A stretch of 64,000 bases of DNA from Virgisporangium aliadipatigenens. GTDB taxonomy: Bacteria > Actinomycetota > Actinomycetes > Mycobacteriales > Micromonosporaceae. The position numbers and the translations under genes are program-made. The notes below the pieces were generated by a model, which did not search any database, was not told the origin of the DNA, and saw nothing but the letters and a program-made list of their open reading frames with translations. This document shows, one piece after another, positions 27,942 to 38,973 of the stretch (positions within the stretch are counted from its first letter, which is position 1; every line of letters starts with the position of its first letter). The stretch is taken from contig NZ_BOPF01000044.1 of NCBI RefSeq assembly GCF_016863615.1, positions 1 to 64,000 of the forward strand. Reading direction: 5' to 3'.

Positions 27942-28133
27942 GTGACGACTCGATACGCAGGCTGGCACGACCTGGGGGGTTCTCGCCGTACACGCCGTCC
28001 GTCACCTCCGTCCGGGAGCGACCTTGTGCTTTGCGCACAAATAAAACATCTTGTCGCATATATCCGGCCGCGGTCGGCAACGCATCGCCGGTCACCCGTT
28101 GACGTTCAACATTCCCGATCCGCGCTGGCCTAA
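27942..28133 (+). CDS. Possible small ORF, doubtful
   Basis: A 63-codon frame starting GTG with GAGGAAGGA 6 nt upstream. The product begins VTTRYAGWHDLGGSRRTRR and is basic, with no recognisable motif and atypical codon usage. The good ribosome-binding site is the only support. It may be a remnant or spurious. Confidence 0.2.
   Translation: MTTRYAGWHDLGGSRRTRRPSPPSGSDLVLCAQIKHLVAYIRPRSATHRRSPVDVQHSRSALA
28024..28040. promoter_or_regulatory. Palindrome TTGTGC-N5-GCACAA
   Basis: Perfect 6-bp arms around TTTGC in the AT-richer intergenic region, about 350 bp upstream of the kinase gene. It is a plausible dimeric-regulator operator; the regulator is unknown. Confidence 0.35.
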
Positions 28134-28183
28134 TCTTCCGACCCGATCTGTACCTTTGTCGCGAATTTGCGAAAAATGCTCCG

Positions 28184-28199
28184 GTCCCCTTTCGGGGAC
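28184..28199. repeat. Short hairpin, 6-bp stem with TTTC loop
   Basis: GTCCCC-TTTC-GGGGAC. Too short to name as a terminator with confidence. Confidence 0.3.
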
Positions 28200-28393
28200 A
28201 TCCCGCCGCCACGGCCCACCACACATTCGCATCCAACGTTCGGACGGACTGCCCTCGCCCGTCAGCCGGGCACGCGACACGGTCGGCATCGATGTGCGAC
28301 CCGCCGGTGCGACCCGGGCCGACGCCGTCTAGCTGTGAGGAGCGGGGGGCCGCACGATAGGGTGGACCGACTCAATCGCCCCCTCCTGCGACG

Positions 28394-31240
<2,847 letters not shown>

Positions 31241-31250
31241 GTTTCCCCGC

Positions 31251-32870
31251 ATGACCGACGGGCTTGTCGAAGAGGCGTTGCGCTGGATCGAGGACGATCC
31301 GGACGAGGCCGACCGGGCCGAGCTGCGCGCCGTTCTGGACGGGTTGCCGGGCACACGCGCCGAGCTGGCGGAGCGGTTCGCGGGGCCGCTGACGTTCGGG
31401 ACCGCCGGGCTGCGGGGTCCGCTGCGCGCCGGCCCCAACGGCATGAACCTCGCCGTGGTGCGCGCCGCCGCCGCCGGACTCGTCGCCTGGCTGGCCGCAC
31501 GGGACGCGCAGGGGCCGCTGGTCATCGGGTACGACGCCCGGCGGGGCTCGAAGGCGTTCGCGGAGGAGACGGCGCGCGTGGCGACCGGGGCCGGACGGCC
31601 GGCGCTGGTGCTGCCGCGCCCACTGCCGACGCCGGTCCTGGCGCACCTCGTCCGCCGCCTCGGCGCAGCCGCCGGTGTGGTCGTCACGGCCAGCCACAAC
31701 CCGCCCGAGGACAACGGCTACAAGGTGTACCTGGCCGACGGGGCACAGCTCGTACCGCCGGCCGACCGGGAGATCGAGGCGGCCATCCGGGCCGTCGGTC
31801 CACTGTCGACAGTCCCGTTGGGACACTCCGGCGAGGTACTGCCCGAGTCGGCTATCGAGTCCTATGTGGACAGTGCGGTGGCCGCGATCCCGGCCGGCGG
31901 GCCGCGCGGGCTGACCGTGGCGTACACGCCGCTGCACGGGGTCGGCGCGCCGGTGCTCTCCGCCGTGCTCGAACGGGCCGGGTTCGCCGCGCCGCTCAGC
32001 GTCGCCGAGCAGGTGAAGCCCGATGCGGCGTTCCCGACGGTGTCGTTCCCCAATCCGGAGGAGCCGGGGGCGATGGATCGCGTTCTCGCGCTCGCGGCGG
32101 CGAACGGCGCGGACATCGCGCTCGCGAACGACCCCGACGCGGACCGGTGCGCGGTCGCCGTGCCCGGGCCGTCCGGCTGGCGGATGCTGCGCGGCGACGA
32201 GGTGGGCGTGCTGCTCGCCGACCACCTGATGCGGCGCGGGGTCACCGGCCGCTACGCCACCACGATCGTCTCGTCGTCGATGCTGCGCGCCATGTGCGCG
32301 GCGCGGGGCGTGCCGTACGGGGAGACGCTGACCGGCTTCAAGTGGATCGTGCGCGCCGGTGACGACCTGGCGTTCGGCTACGAAGAGGCGCTCGGCTACT
32401 GCGTCGCCCCGGAGCACGTGCGCGACAAGGACGGCATCACCGCCGCGCTGACCGTCTGCGAACTGGCCGCCGGCCTGAAGGCGCAGGGGCGCACGCTGCT
32501 CGACCGGCTGGACGAGCTGGCGCGGGAGTTCGGGGTGTACGCCACGGACCAGCTGTCGGTGCGGGTCACCGACCTGTCCGAGATCGCGCGGGCGATGGAG
32601 ACGGTGCGCCGCCGGCCCCCGGTGTCCATGTTGGACGAACCGGTGTCCGATGTGGAGGACCTGCTGCCCGACGCGGACGTGCTGATCCTGCGGGCGGACG
32701 GGATCCGCGTCGTGGTGCGCCCGTCCGGCACCGAGCCCAAGCTCAAGGCCTACCTGGAGGTCGTGGAACCCGCGGGCGACGACCTCGCGGCGGCCCGCGA
32801 GCGCGCGGCGGCCGGCGTGGCCGCGCTCCGCGCCGAGGTGGCCGCGTCGCTCGGCCTCATCCGCCCGTAA
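31251..32870 (+). CDS. Phosphohexomutase-superfamily enzyme (phosphoglucomutase/phosphomannomutase)
   Basis: A 539-aa alpha-D-phosphohexomutase. The phosphoserine loop TASHNPPEDNGYK is near residue 146, the magnesium loop DPDADR near 293, the sugar-binding region DDLAFGYEEALGYCV further on, and the phosphate-binding RPSGTEPK near the C-terminus. These enzymes move phosphate between C1 and C6, or C1 and C5 of pentoses. With upp, deoC and deoA genes in this window, phosphopentomutase-type work on deoxyribose-1-phosphate is a reasonable guess but unproven. The ATG at 31251 is preceded by a -10 box at leaderless spacing. Confidence 0.9.
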   Translation: MTDGLVEEALRWIEDDPDEADRAELRAVLDGLPGTRAELAERFAGPLTFGTAGLRGPLRAGPNGMNLAVVRAAAAGLVAWLAARDAQGPLVIGYDARRGSKAFAEETARVATGAGRPALVLPRPLPTPVLAHLVRRLGAAAGVVVTASHNPPEDNGYKVYLADGAQLVPPADREIEAAIRAVGPLSTVPLGHSGEVLPESAIESYVDSAVAAIPAGGPRGLTVAYTPLHGVGAPVLSAVLERAGFAAPLSVAEQVKPDAAFPTVSFPNPEEPGAMDRVLALAAANGADIALANDPDADRCAVAVPGPSGWRMLRGDEVGVLLADHLMRRGVTGRYATTIVSSSMLRAMCAARGVPYGETLTGFKWIVRAGDDLAFGYEEALGYCVAPEHVRDKDGITAALTVCELAAGLKAQGRTLLDRLDELAREFGVYATDQLSVRVTDLSEIARAMETVRRRPPVSMLDEPVSDVEDLLPDADVLILRADGIRVVVRPSGTEPKLKAYLEVVEPAGDDLAAARERAAAGVAALRAEVAASLGLIRP

Positions 32871-32927
32871 GTACTGGGGCGATACGCAGGTCAAGCGGCG
32901 CTCATAACCTGCGTACGGCCCCGGTAC
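32871..32927. terminator. Long inverted repeat, probable bidirectional terminator
   Basis: Arms of 21 nt at 32871-32891 and 32907-32927 with a 15-nt loop; 18 Watson-Crick pairs, one G-U and two mismatches. It starts at the base after the stop codon of the phosphomutase and lies between convergent genes. No U tract. Confidence 0.55.
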
Positions 32928-33042
32928 TTGGGGACGCGGGCCCGGCAGCGGAGTGGTCGAGCACGCGAAGCGGCTCGGCCCGGAGCGGTGCGGCCCGGGA
33001 GGCAGCGGTCGTGCCCCCGACGGGCCCGCGTCGATGAAGGCT

Positions 33043-33681
33043 CTACTCCGCGAAGCGGGGCATGCCGCCGAACTGGCGGTCGCCGGCGTCGCCCAGCCCC
33101 GGCACGATGAACGCGCGATCGTTGAGCCGCTCGTCGATCGACGCCGTGACCAGGCGCATCGGCAGGCCCGAATCGCGAAGGCGCTGCACGCCCTCCGGCG
33201 CGGCCAGCACACAGATCACCGTGACGTCCGTGCAGCCCCGGTCGACCAGCAGCCGCACGCAGTGCTCCAGCGACCCGCCGGTGGCGAGCATCGGGTCGAG
33301 CACCAGCACCGGCTTGCCGCTGAGGTCGGCCGGCAGCGACTCCAGGTAGGCGCGCGGCGCGAACGTCTCCTCGTCCCGCGCCAGCCCCACGAACCCCATG
33401 GACGACTCCGGCAGCAGCGCCAACGCCGCGTCGGCCATGCCCAGCCCCGCCCGCAGAACGGGCACCAGCAGCGGCGGGTTGCCGATCCGCGCACCCGTCG
33501 TCGGGGCCACCGGCGTCTCCACCGCGAACTCCTCCACCGGGAAGGCCCGCGCCGCCTCGTACACGAGCATGGTGGTCAGCTCGTGCAGGGCCGCGCGGAA
33601 CGACGCGGAGTCGGTGCGCGAGTCGCGCATGTCGGTCAGTCGCGACCGGACCAGAGGGTGCTCAACCACGAGTACGTCCAC
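33043..33681 (-). CDS. upp: Uracil phosphoribosyltransferase
   Basis: A 212-aa salvage enzyme making UMP from uracil and PRPP. The PRPP-binding motif [18 protein letters not shown], the N-terminal [16 protein letters not shown] and the C-terminal uracil-binding stretch [15 protein letters not shown] are all typical, and the length fits. GTG 33681 is chosen because TAGGTT ends exactly 7 nt upstream, which suggests a leaderless message; the open frame extends to 34155 into the divergent gene. It is divergent from deoC with 40 bp between start codons, consistent with joint control of pyrimidine salvage. Confidence 0.95.
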   Translation of the reverse strand: MDVLVVEHPLVRSRLTDMRDSRTDSASFRAALHELTTMLVYEAARAFPVEEFAVETPVAPTTGARIGNPPLLVPVLRAGLGMADAALALLPESSMGFVGLARDEETFAPRAYLESLPADLSGKPVLVLDPMLATGGSLEHCVRLLVDRGCTDVTVICVLAAPEGVQRLRDSGLPMRLVTASIDERLNDRAFIVPGLGDAGDRQFGGMPRFAE

Positions 33682-33721
33682 GGCGCTCAACCTAGCGGAT
33701 CGTCTGCGTAGACTCGGCCGC
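33682..33721. promoter_or_regulatory. Divergent leaderless promoters for upp and deoC
   Basis: On the minus strand TAGGTT (33689-33694) ends 7 nt before upp GTG 33681. On the plus strand TAGACT (33709-33714) ends 7 nt before deoC ATG 33722. The two promoters overlap, so they may interfere with each other. Confidence 0.55.
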
Positions 33722-34636
33722 ATGACCGCTGTCATCCAGCCCACCGACCTCAGGGCATACCTGCACGGCCTGCCGGGGGTCGACAAGGTGGGCGCGGAGC
33801 AGCGGGCCGCGATGCTCGGCACCCGTTCCATCAAGACGACCTCGAAGCGCGCGGCCCTGGACCTCGCGATCCGCATGGTGGACCTGACCACGCTGGAGGG
33901 GGCGGACACGCCCGGCAAGGTCCGGGCGCTCTGCGCGAAGGCGCGGCACCCGGGCGGCGACGCCCCGGCGGTCGCGGCGGTCTGCGTGTACCCCTCGATG
34001 GTGCCGGTGGCCGCCGAGGCGCTCAGGGGCAGCGGGATCCACGTGGCGAGCGTGGCGACGGCGTTCCCGTCGGGGCAGGCGCCGCTTCCGATCAAGCTCG
34101 CCGACACCCGCGCGGCCGTGCGCGACGGCGCCGACGAGATCGACATGGTGATCAACCGCGGGGCGTTCCTGAGCGGCCGCTACGACCAGGTCTTCGAGGA
34201 GATCGTGGCGGTCAAGGAGGCCTGCGGCGAGGCCCACCTCAAGGTCATCCTGGAGACCGGCGAGCTGGCCACCTACGACAACGTGCGGCGCGCCTCCTGG
34301 CTGGCGATGCTCGCCGGCGGCGACTTCATCAAGACCTCCACCGGCAAGGTGCAGCCGGCCGCCACCCCGGCCGTGACGCTGGTCATGCTGGAGGCCGTGC
34401 GCGATTTCCGGGCCGCGACCGGCCGGATCGTCGGGGTCAAGCCGGCCGGCGGCATCCGCACCGCCAAGGACGCGATCAAGTACCTGGTGCTGGTCGCCGA
34501 GACCGCCGGGGAGACCTGGCTGGACCCGGACCTGTTCCGGTTCGGCGCCTCCACGCTGCTCAACGACCTGCTGCTGCAGCGGACCAAAATGGCCACCGGC
34601 CGGTACTCCGGCCCCGACTACGTGACGCTGGACTGA
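33722..34636 (+). CDS. deoC: Deoxyribose-phosphate aldolase
   Basis: A 304-aa class I aldolase that splits 2-deoxyribose-5-phosphate into glyceraldehyde-3-phosphate and acetaldehyde. The Schiff-base lysine stretch [11 protein letters not shown], the proton-relay lysine in [10 protein letters not shown] and the substrate loop [15 protein letters not shown] are present. The ATG at 33722 is supported by its -10 box. The next gene begins 3 bp after its stop and encodes an aldehyde dehydrogenase, which could remove the acetaldehyde product. This is the long actinobacterial form with an N-terminal helical extension. Confidence 0.95.
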   Translation: MTAVIQPTDLRAYLHGLPGVDKVGAEQRAAMLGTRSIKTTSKRAALDLAIRMVDLTTLEGADTPGKVRALCAKARHPGGDAPAVAAVCVYPSMVPVAAEALRGSGIHVASVATAFPSGQAPLPIKLADTRAAVRDGADEIDMVINRGAFLSGRYDQVFEEIVAVKEACGEAHLKVILETGELATYDNVRRASWLAMLAGGDFIKTSTGKVQPAATPAVTLVMLEAVRDFRAATGRIVGVKPAGGIRTAKDAIKYLVLVAETAGETWLDPDLFRFGASTLLNDLLLQRTKMATGRYSGPDYVTLD

Positions 34637-34639
34637 GGC

Positions 34640-36073
34640 ATGTCGTTCTTCGAGTACGCGCCCGCCCCGGAGTCCCGGTCCATTGTGGACATCCGGTCCT
34701 CCTACGGTCTGTTCATCGACGGGTCCTTTGTGGACAGTGTCGACGGGAAGACGTTCAAGTCGGTCAACCCGGCCACCGAGGAGCAGCTCGCCGAGGTGGT
34801 CGAAGGCTCCCCCGCCGACGTGGACGCGGCGGTCGCGGCCGCGCGGCGCGCGTTCGACACGGTGTGGGGGCCGATGTCGGGGGCCGACAGGTCCAAGTAC
34901 CTGTTCCGGATCGCGCGCCTGATTCAAGAGCGTTCGAGGGAACTGGCGGTGCTCGAGTCCCTCGACAACGGCAAGCCGATCCGGGAGGCCCGCGACGTCG
35001 ACCTGCCGTTGGTGGCGGCGCACTTCTTCTACTACGCCGGCTGGGCGGACAAACTTTCGCACGCCGGCTTCGGATCGGATCCGCGGCCGCTTGGCGTGGC
35101 CGCACAGGTCATCCCGTGGAACTTCCCGCTGCTCATGCTCGCCTGGAAGATCGCCCCGGCGCTGGCCTGCGGCAACACCGTCGTGCTCAAGCCCGCGGAG
35201 ACGACGCCGCTGACCGCGCTGCTGTTCGCCGAGATCTGCCAGCAGGCCGACCTGCCCCCGGGCGTGGTCAACATCGTCACCGGCGCCGGCGAGACGGGTC
35301 GCGCGCTCGTGGAGCACCCGGGCGTGGACAAGGTGGCGTTCACCGGCTCGACCGAGGTCGGGCGGGCGATCGCACGCTCCGTCGCCGGCACCCGCAAGCG
35401 CCTCACCCTCGAACTGGGCGGCAAGGCGGCCAACATCGTGTTCGACGACGCCCCGATCGACCAGGCCGTCGAGGGGATCGTCAACGGCATCTTCTTCAAC
35501 CAGGGGCACGTGTGCTGCGCCGGTTCGCGGCTGCTGGTGCAGGAGTCGGTGCAGGATTCCTTCTTGGACGCGCTGAAGCGGCGGATGTCGCTGCTGCGCG
35601 TCGGTGACCCCCTGGACAAGAACACCGACGTCGGCGCGATCAACTCCGCCGCGCAGCTCGCCCGGATCAGGGAACTCTCCGCCGTCGGCGAGGAGGAGGG
35701 GGCTTCGCGCTGGTCGCCGGCGTGCGAGCTGCCCGACCGGGGGTTCTGGTTCGCGCCGACGCTCTTCACCGGGGTGTCGCAGGCGCACCGGATCGCGCGC
35801 GAGGAGATCTTCGGGCCGGTGCTGTCGGTGCTGACGTTCCGGACGCCGGACGAGGCCGTCGAGAAGGCGAACAACACGCCGTACGGGCTGTCGGCCGGCA
35901 TCTGGACCGAGAAGGGCTCCCGCATCCTCGCCGTCGCCGACCGGCTGCGCGCCGGTGTGGTGTGGGCGAACACGTTCAACAAGTTCGACCCGACGTCGCC
36001 GTTCGGCGGGTACAAGGAGTCGGGCTACGGGCGCGAGGGCGGCCGTCACGGGTTGGAGGCGTACCTTGCCTGA
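34640..36073 (+). CDS. Aldehyde dehydrogenase
   Basis: A 477-aa NAD(P)-dependent aldehyde dehydrogenase of normal length. The cofactor lysine is in VVLKPAETTPL, the general base in LELGGKAANIVF, and the catalytic cysteine in GHVCCAGSRLLVQ. The PFGGYKESGYGREGG C-terminal motif is complete. It follows deoC by 3 bp and should be translated from the same mRNA, so acetaldehyde from deoxyribose breakdown is the likely substrate; this is inference from context. The 3' end overlaps the next gene by 8 bp. Confidence 0.92.
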   Translation: MSFFEYAPAPESRSIVDIRSSYGLFIDGSFVDSVDGKTFKSVNPATEEQLAEVVEGSPADVDAAVAAARRAFDTVWGPMSGADRSKYLFRIARLIQERSRELAVLESLDNGKPIREARDVDLPLVAAHFFYYAGWADKLSHAGFGSDPRPLGVAAQVIPWNFPLLMLAWKIAPALACGNTVVLKPAETTPLTALLFAEICQQADLPPGVVNIVTGAGETGRALVEHPGVDKVAFTGSTEVGRAIARSVAGTRKRLTLELGGKAANIVFDDAPIDQAVEGIVNGIFFNQGHVCCAGSRLLVQESVQDSFLDALKRRMSLLRVGDPLDKNTDVGAINSAAQLARIRELSAVGEEEGASRWSPACELPDRGFWFAPTLFTGVSQAHRIAREEIFGPVLSVLTFRTPDEAVEKANNTPYGLSAGIWTEKGSRILAVADRLRAGVVWANTFNKFDPTSPFGGYKESGYGREGGRHGLEAYLA

Positions 36074-36905
36074 GCGTCTCGCCGTCCGCAAGACGTACAA
36101 GCTGTTCATCGGGGGCGCGTTCCCGCGAAGCGAATCGGGGAGGTCGTATCCCGTGTCGTCGCCTTCCGGCGAGACCGTCAACGCATCCCTGGCCTCGCGC
36201 AAGGACGCGCGGGACGCGGTGCGCGCGGCGCGTTCGGCGTTCCCGAAATGGGCCGGGGCGACCGCGTACAACCGTGGGCAGATCCTGTACCGGATCGCGG
36301 AGATGATCGAGGGCCGGCGTGAACAGTTCATCGCCGAGACCCGGGACGCGGCCGGCGTCGACGCCGCGATCGACCGCTGGGTCTGGTACGCCGGCTGGGC
36401 CGACAAGATCGCCCAGGTGCACGGCGGCGCCAACCCCGTCGCGGGCCCCTACTTCAACCTCTCCGCACCCGAGCCCACCGGCGTCGTGGCCGTCGTGGCG
36501 CCGCCCGACTCGCCGCTGCTCGGCCTCGTGAGCGTCGTCGCGCCGGCGATCGTCACCGGCAACACCGTCGTGGTGCTGGCGGCCGAGGACCACCCGTTGC
36601 CCGCGATCACGCTGGCCGAGGTGCTGGCCACCTCCGACCTGCCGGCCGGCGTCGTGAACATCCTCACCGGCCGCCCCGCCGAGACGGCGCCGTGGCTCGC
36701 CGCGCACATGGACGTCAACGGACTGGACCTGACCGGCGCGACCGACCCGGAGCTGGCGACGGCCTGGGAACGCGACGCCGCCGAGAACCTGAAGCGCGTC
36801 CTGCGCCCCTCCCCCGACGCGATCGACTGGTCCGCGGATCCGGGAACCGGGCGCATGACCACCTTCCTCGAGACAAAGACCGTCTGGCACCCCAAGGGGG
36901 TGTAA
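36066..36905 (+). CDS. Truncated aldehyde dehydrogenase-like protein lacking the catalytic half
   Basis: A 279-aa protein similar to the cofactor-binding half of aldehyde dehydrogenases (VRKTYKLFIGGAFPR opening; VVAVVAPPDSPLLGLV and TGNTVVVLAAEDHPL; then DLPAGVVNILTGR). It has no catalytic cysteine or base. The cofactor lysine of the LKPAE motif reads LAAED, so it is predicted to be inactive. The start is TTG 36066 with GGAGG 7 nt upstream, overlapping the preceding gene's stop by 8 bp. The reading frame is clean, which argues for a maintained non-catalytic partner rather than debris. Confidence 0.8.
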   Translation: MPERLAVRKTYKLFIGGAFPRSESGRSYPVSSPSGETVNASLASRKDARDAVRAARSAFPKWAGATAYNRGQILYRIAEMIEGRREQFIAETRDAAGVDAAIDRWVWYAGWADKIAQVHGGANPVAGPYFNLSAPEPTGVVAVVAPPDSPLLGLVSVVAPAIVTGNTVVVLAAEDHPLPAITLAEVLATSDLPAGVVNILTGRPAETAPWLAAHMDVNGLDLTGATDPELATAWERDAAENLKRVLRPSPDAIDWSADPGTGRMTTFLETKTVWHPKGV

Positions 36906-36970
36906 GCGGACTCACCCGGCGCGCACTAGGGTGGTGCACGCCTTGAACGCAGTCATAACCGGAGGTCGAC

Positions 36971-38695
36971 GTGGCCCGCCAGCGGTCCGGATCGAGCAGC
37001 TCCCGCAATCCGCGGGGACCACGGGGGTCGCGACCGGCCTCCACCCGCCCGGCGGCGAAGTCGACGGCGGCACGGCCACCGGCCGACGCGCCGGAGACGG
37101 ACGCACCCGACATCGACGCCCCCGAGGCGGTGACCGGGACCGATACGGCCGCTGCCGCGCCCGGCGCCGACGCGGCCGGGATCGAGGAGCCGTCGGCGCC
37201 CGACTCACCGGCGACGCCGGCCTCGTCGTCGACGCCCGCAGGGAAGTCGACGCCGGCCGCCAAGGCCACGCCGGCCACGAAGCGCACGCCCGCCGCGAAG
37301 AGCACGCCGGCGGCGAAGGCCACCCCCGCTTCGAAGAGCGCGCCCGCCCGGTCGGCGGCGGCGAAGAGCACACCCGCGGCTTCCGCCAAGGCCACGCCCG
37401 CCGCCAAGGCCACGCCCGCCAAGGGCACCCCGGCGGCCAAGGCCGCACCGGTGACGGTGACTCCGGACCCGGCAGTGGTGGACGCCGATGACGTTGCCGA
37501 GGCCACGGACGTGACGGAGACGCCGGCGCTCACCAAGCCCGCCGCCACCGCCGCGACCAAGCCCGCTCTCACGAAGCCGTCGGACGACGAGGACGACGAC
37601 ATCGAGGCCGCGGCCGACCTCGACGAGGACGACGTCGACGAGGCGGACGAGGACATCGAGGCCGAGTACGACGAGGACGACGAAGAGGAAGACGACGACG
37701 AGGAGCCGGAGGCCACCACGGCCGAACGCTCCGAGGCGACCGCCGCCTTCTGGTCGGAGATGCGCATCGCGCCCGTCGAGATCGCGCTGCCGAAGGGCCC
37801 CGGGTTCACGCTGCGCGCCTACCGCATGTCGGACGAGCTCGCTCCCGTCGAGGTCGTCGAGGAGGAGGACGAGTTCGCCGCTCTCCGCCACGACGACGAG
37901 GTGGACGAGGAGGAGTTCGACCTCGACGAGTTGGACCTCGGCGTCGAGCAGGTCGTGGAGGAGGAGGACGAGCCGCGCGCCCGTTCCGGCAAGCGGTCGC
38001 GCGACGACGACGAGGACGATGACGACCTCGACGAGGACGACGACCTCGACGCGGAGGCGGACGACGAGGACGACATCGACGCCGAGGCGGACGATGACGA
38101 CGAGGAAGACGACGAGGACGAGGACGAGGACTCCGACGACGTCGACGCCGAAGCGGCCGACGAGGAGGAGGACGACGATGACGATGACGACGAGGAGAAG
38201 GAGCCGGCCGAAGAGGTTCCGGTGTTCCTCGGTCGTGGCGGCCGGCTCTACCTGTTCAGCACCGCGCAGGGGCTGGTCGACTTCGTCAAGTCCTCGGACG
38301 ATCACGAGCTCGCGCAGCTCGACACCTGGGCGGAGCTGCGGGAACGGATCACCGTAGAGGACGTCGTCCCGGACCCGGAGGACCGCTACGAGCTCGACCT
38401 CGTCGTGGAGAACCTGCGCGGCGGCTCCGACGCCCTCGACTACGAACTGATCATCCAGGCGGGCGAGGCGGCGCGTGACCTCGGGTACGCGCTACGGTTG
38501 CAGGCTGTGGTGACGGCGTTGTCACCCGGCTCTCCGCTCGACGACATCGACGAGGCGGTGCGTACGGCCGACGGCGGCGGGGTAAGGGGTTTCCTGGCCC
38601 GCCGGAAGCTGCGGAAAATCGTGACAGATCAGACGGCACTCGGATGGCGCACGATTATTGGCAAGATCTCCGGGGCTACGGACTGGCGCGACTGA
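36971..38695 (+). CDS. Low-complexity Lys/Ala/Pro and acidic-tract protein with a folded C-terminal domain
   Basis: A 574-aa protein in three zones. Residues 1-190 are Thr/Pro/Ala/Lys-rich with repeats of the type STPAAKATPA, like histone-H1-like actinobacterial tails. Residues 195-415 are dominated by Asp/Glu runs, encoded by long GAC/GAG tracts. Residues 418-574 form a soluble domain starting VFLGRGGRLYLFSTAQGLVDFV and ending WRTIIGKISGATDWRD. Similar proteins in relatives carry a doubtful primase label; I see no primase motif. The alternating basic and acidic zones suggest nucleic-acid or nucleoid contact. The start GTG has GGAGG 5 nt upstream. Confidence 0.75.
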   Translation: MARQRSGSSSSRNPRGPRGSRPASTRPAAKSTAARPPADAPETDAPDIDAPEAVTGTDTAAAAPGADAAGIEEPSAPDSPATPASSSTPAGKSTPAAKATPATKRTPAAKSTPAAKATPASKSAPARSAAAKSTPAASAKATPAAKATPAKGTPAAKAAPVTVTPDPAVVDADDVAEATDVTETPALTKPAATAATKPALTKPSDDEDDDIEAAADLDEDDVDEADEDIEAEYDEDDEEEDDDEEPEATTAERSEATAAFWSEMRIAPVEIALPKGPGFTLRAYRMSDELAPVEVVEEEDEFAALRHDDEVDEEEFDLDELDLGVEQVVEEEDEPRARSGKRSRDDDEDDDDLDEDDDLDAEADDEDDIDAEADDDDEEDDEDEDEDSDDVDAEAADEEEDDDDDDDEEKEPAEEVPVFLGRGGRLYLFSTAQGLVDFVKSSDDHELAQLDTWAELRERITVEDVVPDPEDRYELDLVVENLRGGSDALDYELIIQAGEAARDLGYALRLQAVVTALSPGSPLDDIDEAVRTADGGGVRGFLARRKLRKIVTDQTALGWRTIIGKISGATDWRD

Positions 38696-38712
38696 CGATC
38701 AGCAGGGAGCAT

Positions 38713-38751
38713 CGGTCCGGTGAACGTTGTGCGACCCTGTTCATCGGACCG
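38713..38751. terminator. Hairpin after the low-complexity protein gene
   Basis: Arms of 13 nt (38713-38725 and 38739-38751) differing at one position that can form G-U, with a 13-nt loop, 17 nt after the stop codon. No U tract; terminator role likely but not certain. Confidence 0.45.
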
Positions 38752-38973
38752 AGTGACCCGGCCGGTCGAGCGGGTCGCACGGTAGGGCCCGCCAGAGGGG
38801 ACAACCGTTCGGGCGGACCGGTATTGGGCCGGAACGGGTGATCGCTTTCGGTCTGACAACCGTGAATAGTGGCTGCTAACCGGCCTCACAGCAGCGAAGG
38901 ATCGAAAAGGCGGAGGGACACGCCGACACGGTCTGCACGCTCACGACACCTGTCCCGGGAGGAGGACGACGCG

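Larger units (their letters stand above)
27630..28393. other. 764-bp gene-poor, relatively AT-rich region
   Basis: This is the longest stretch without a confident gene. It holds one doubtful 63-codon ORF (27942-28133), an inverted repeat TTGTGC-N5-GCACAA at 28024-28040, a TTGACG at 28099, a TAATCT at 28131 and a 6-bp hairpin at 28184-28199. It should contain the promoters of the flanking divergent genes. Confidence 0.6.

Noticed and set aside
27859-28236. 125-codon minus-strand frame in the intergenic gap
   Set aside because: No ribosome-binding site and no recognisable motif; composition does not look coding.
37220-37460. Possible CRISPR or DNA satellite
   Set aside because: The repetition follows codons of an in-frame Lys/Ala/Pro/Thr protein tail, with no constant repeat-spacer pattern.
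37205-38305. Minus-strand frame rich in Val/Leu opposite the acidic-tract gene
   Set aside because: It is simply the reverse reading of GAC/GAG runs and has no independent ribosome-binding site or motif.
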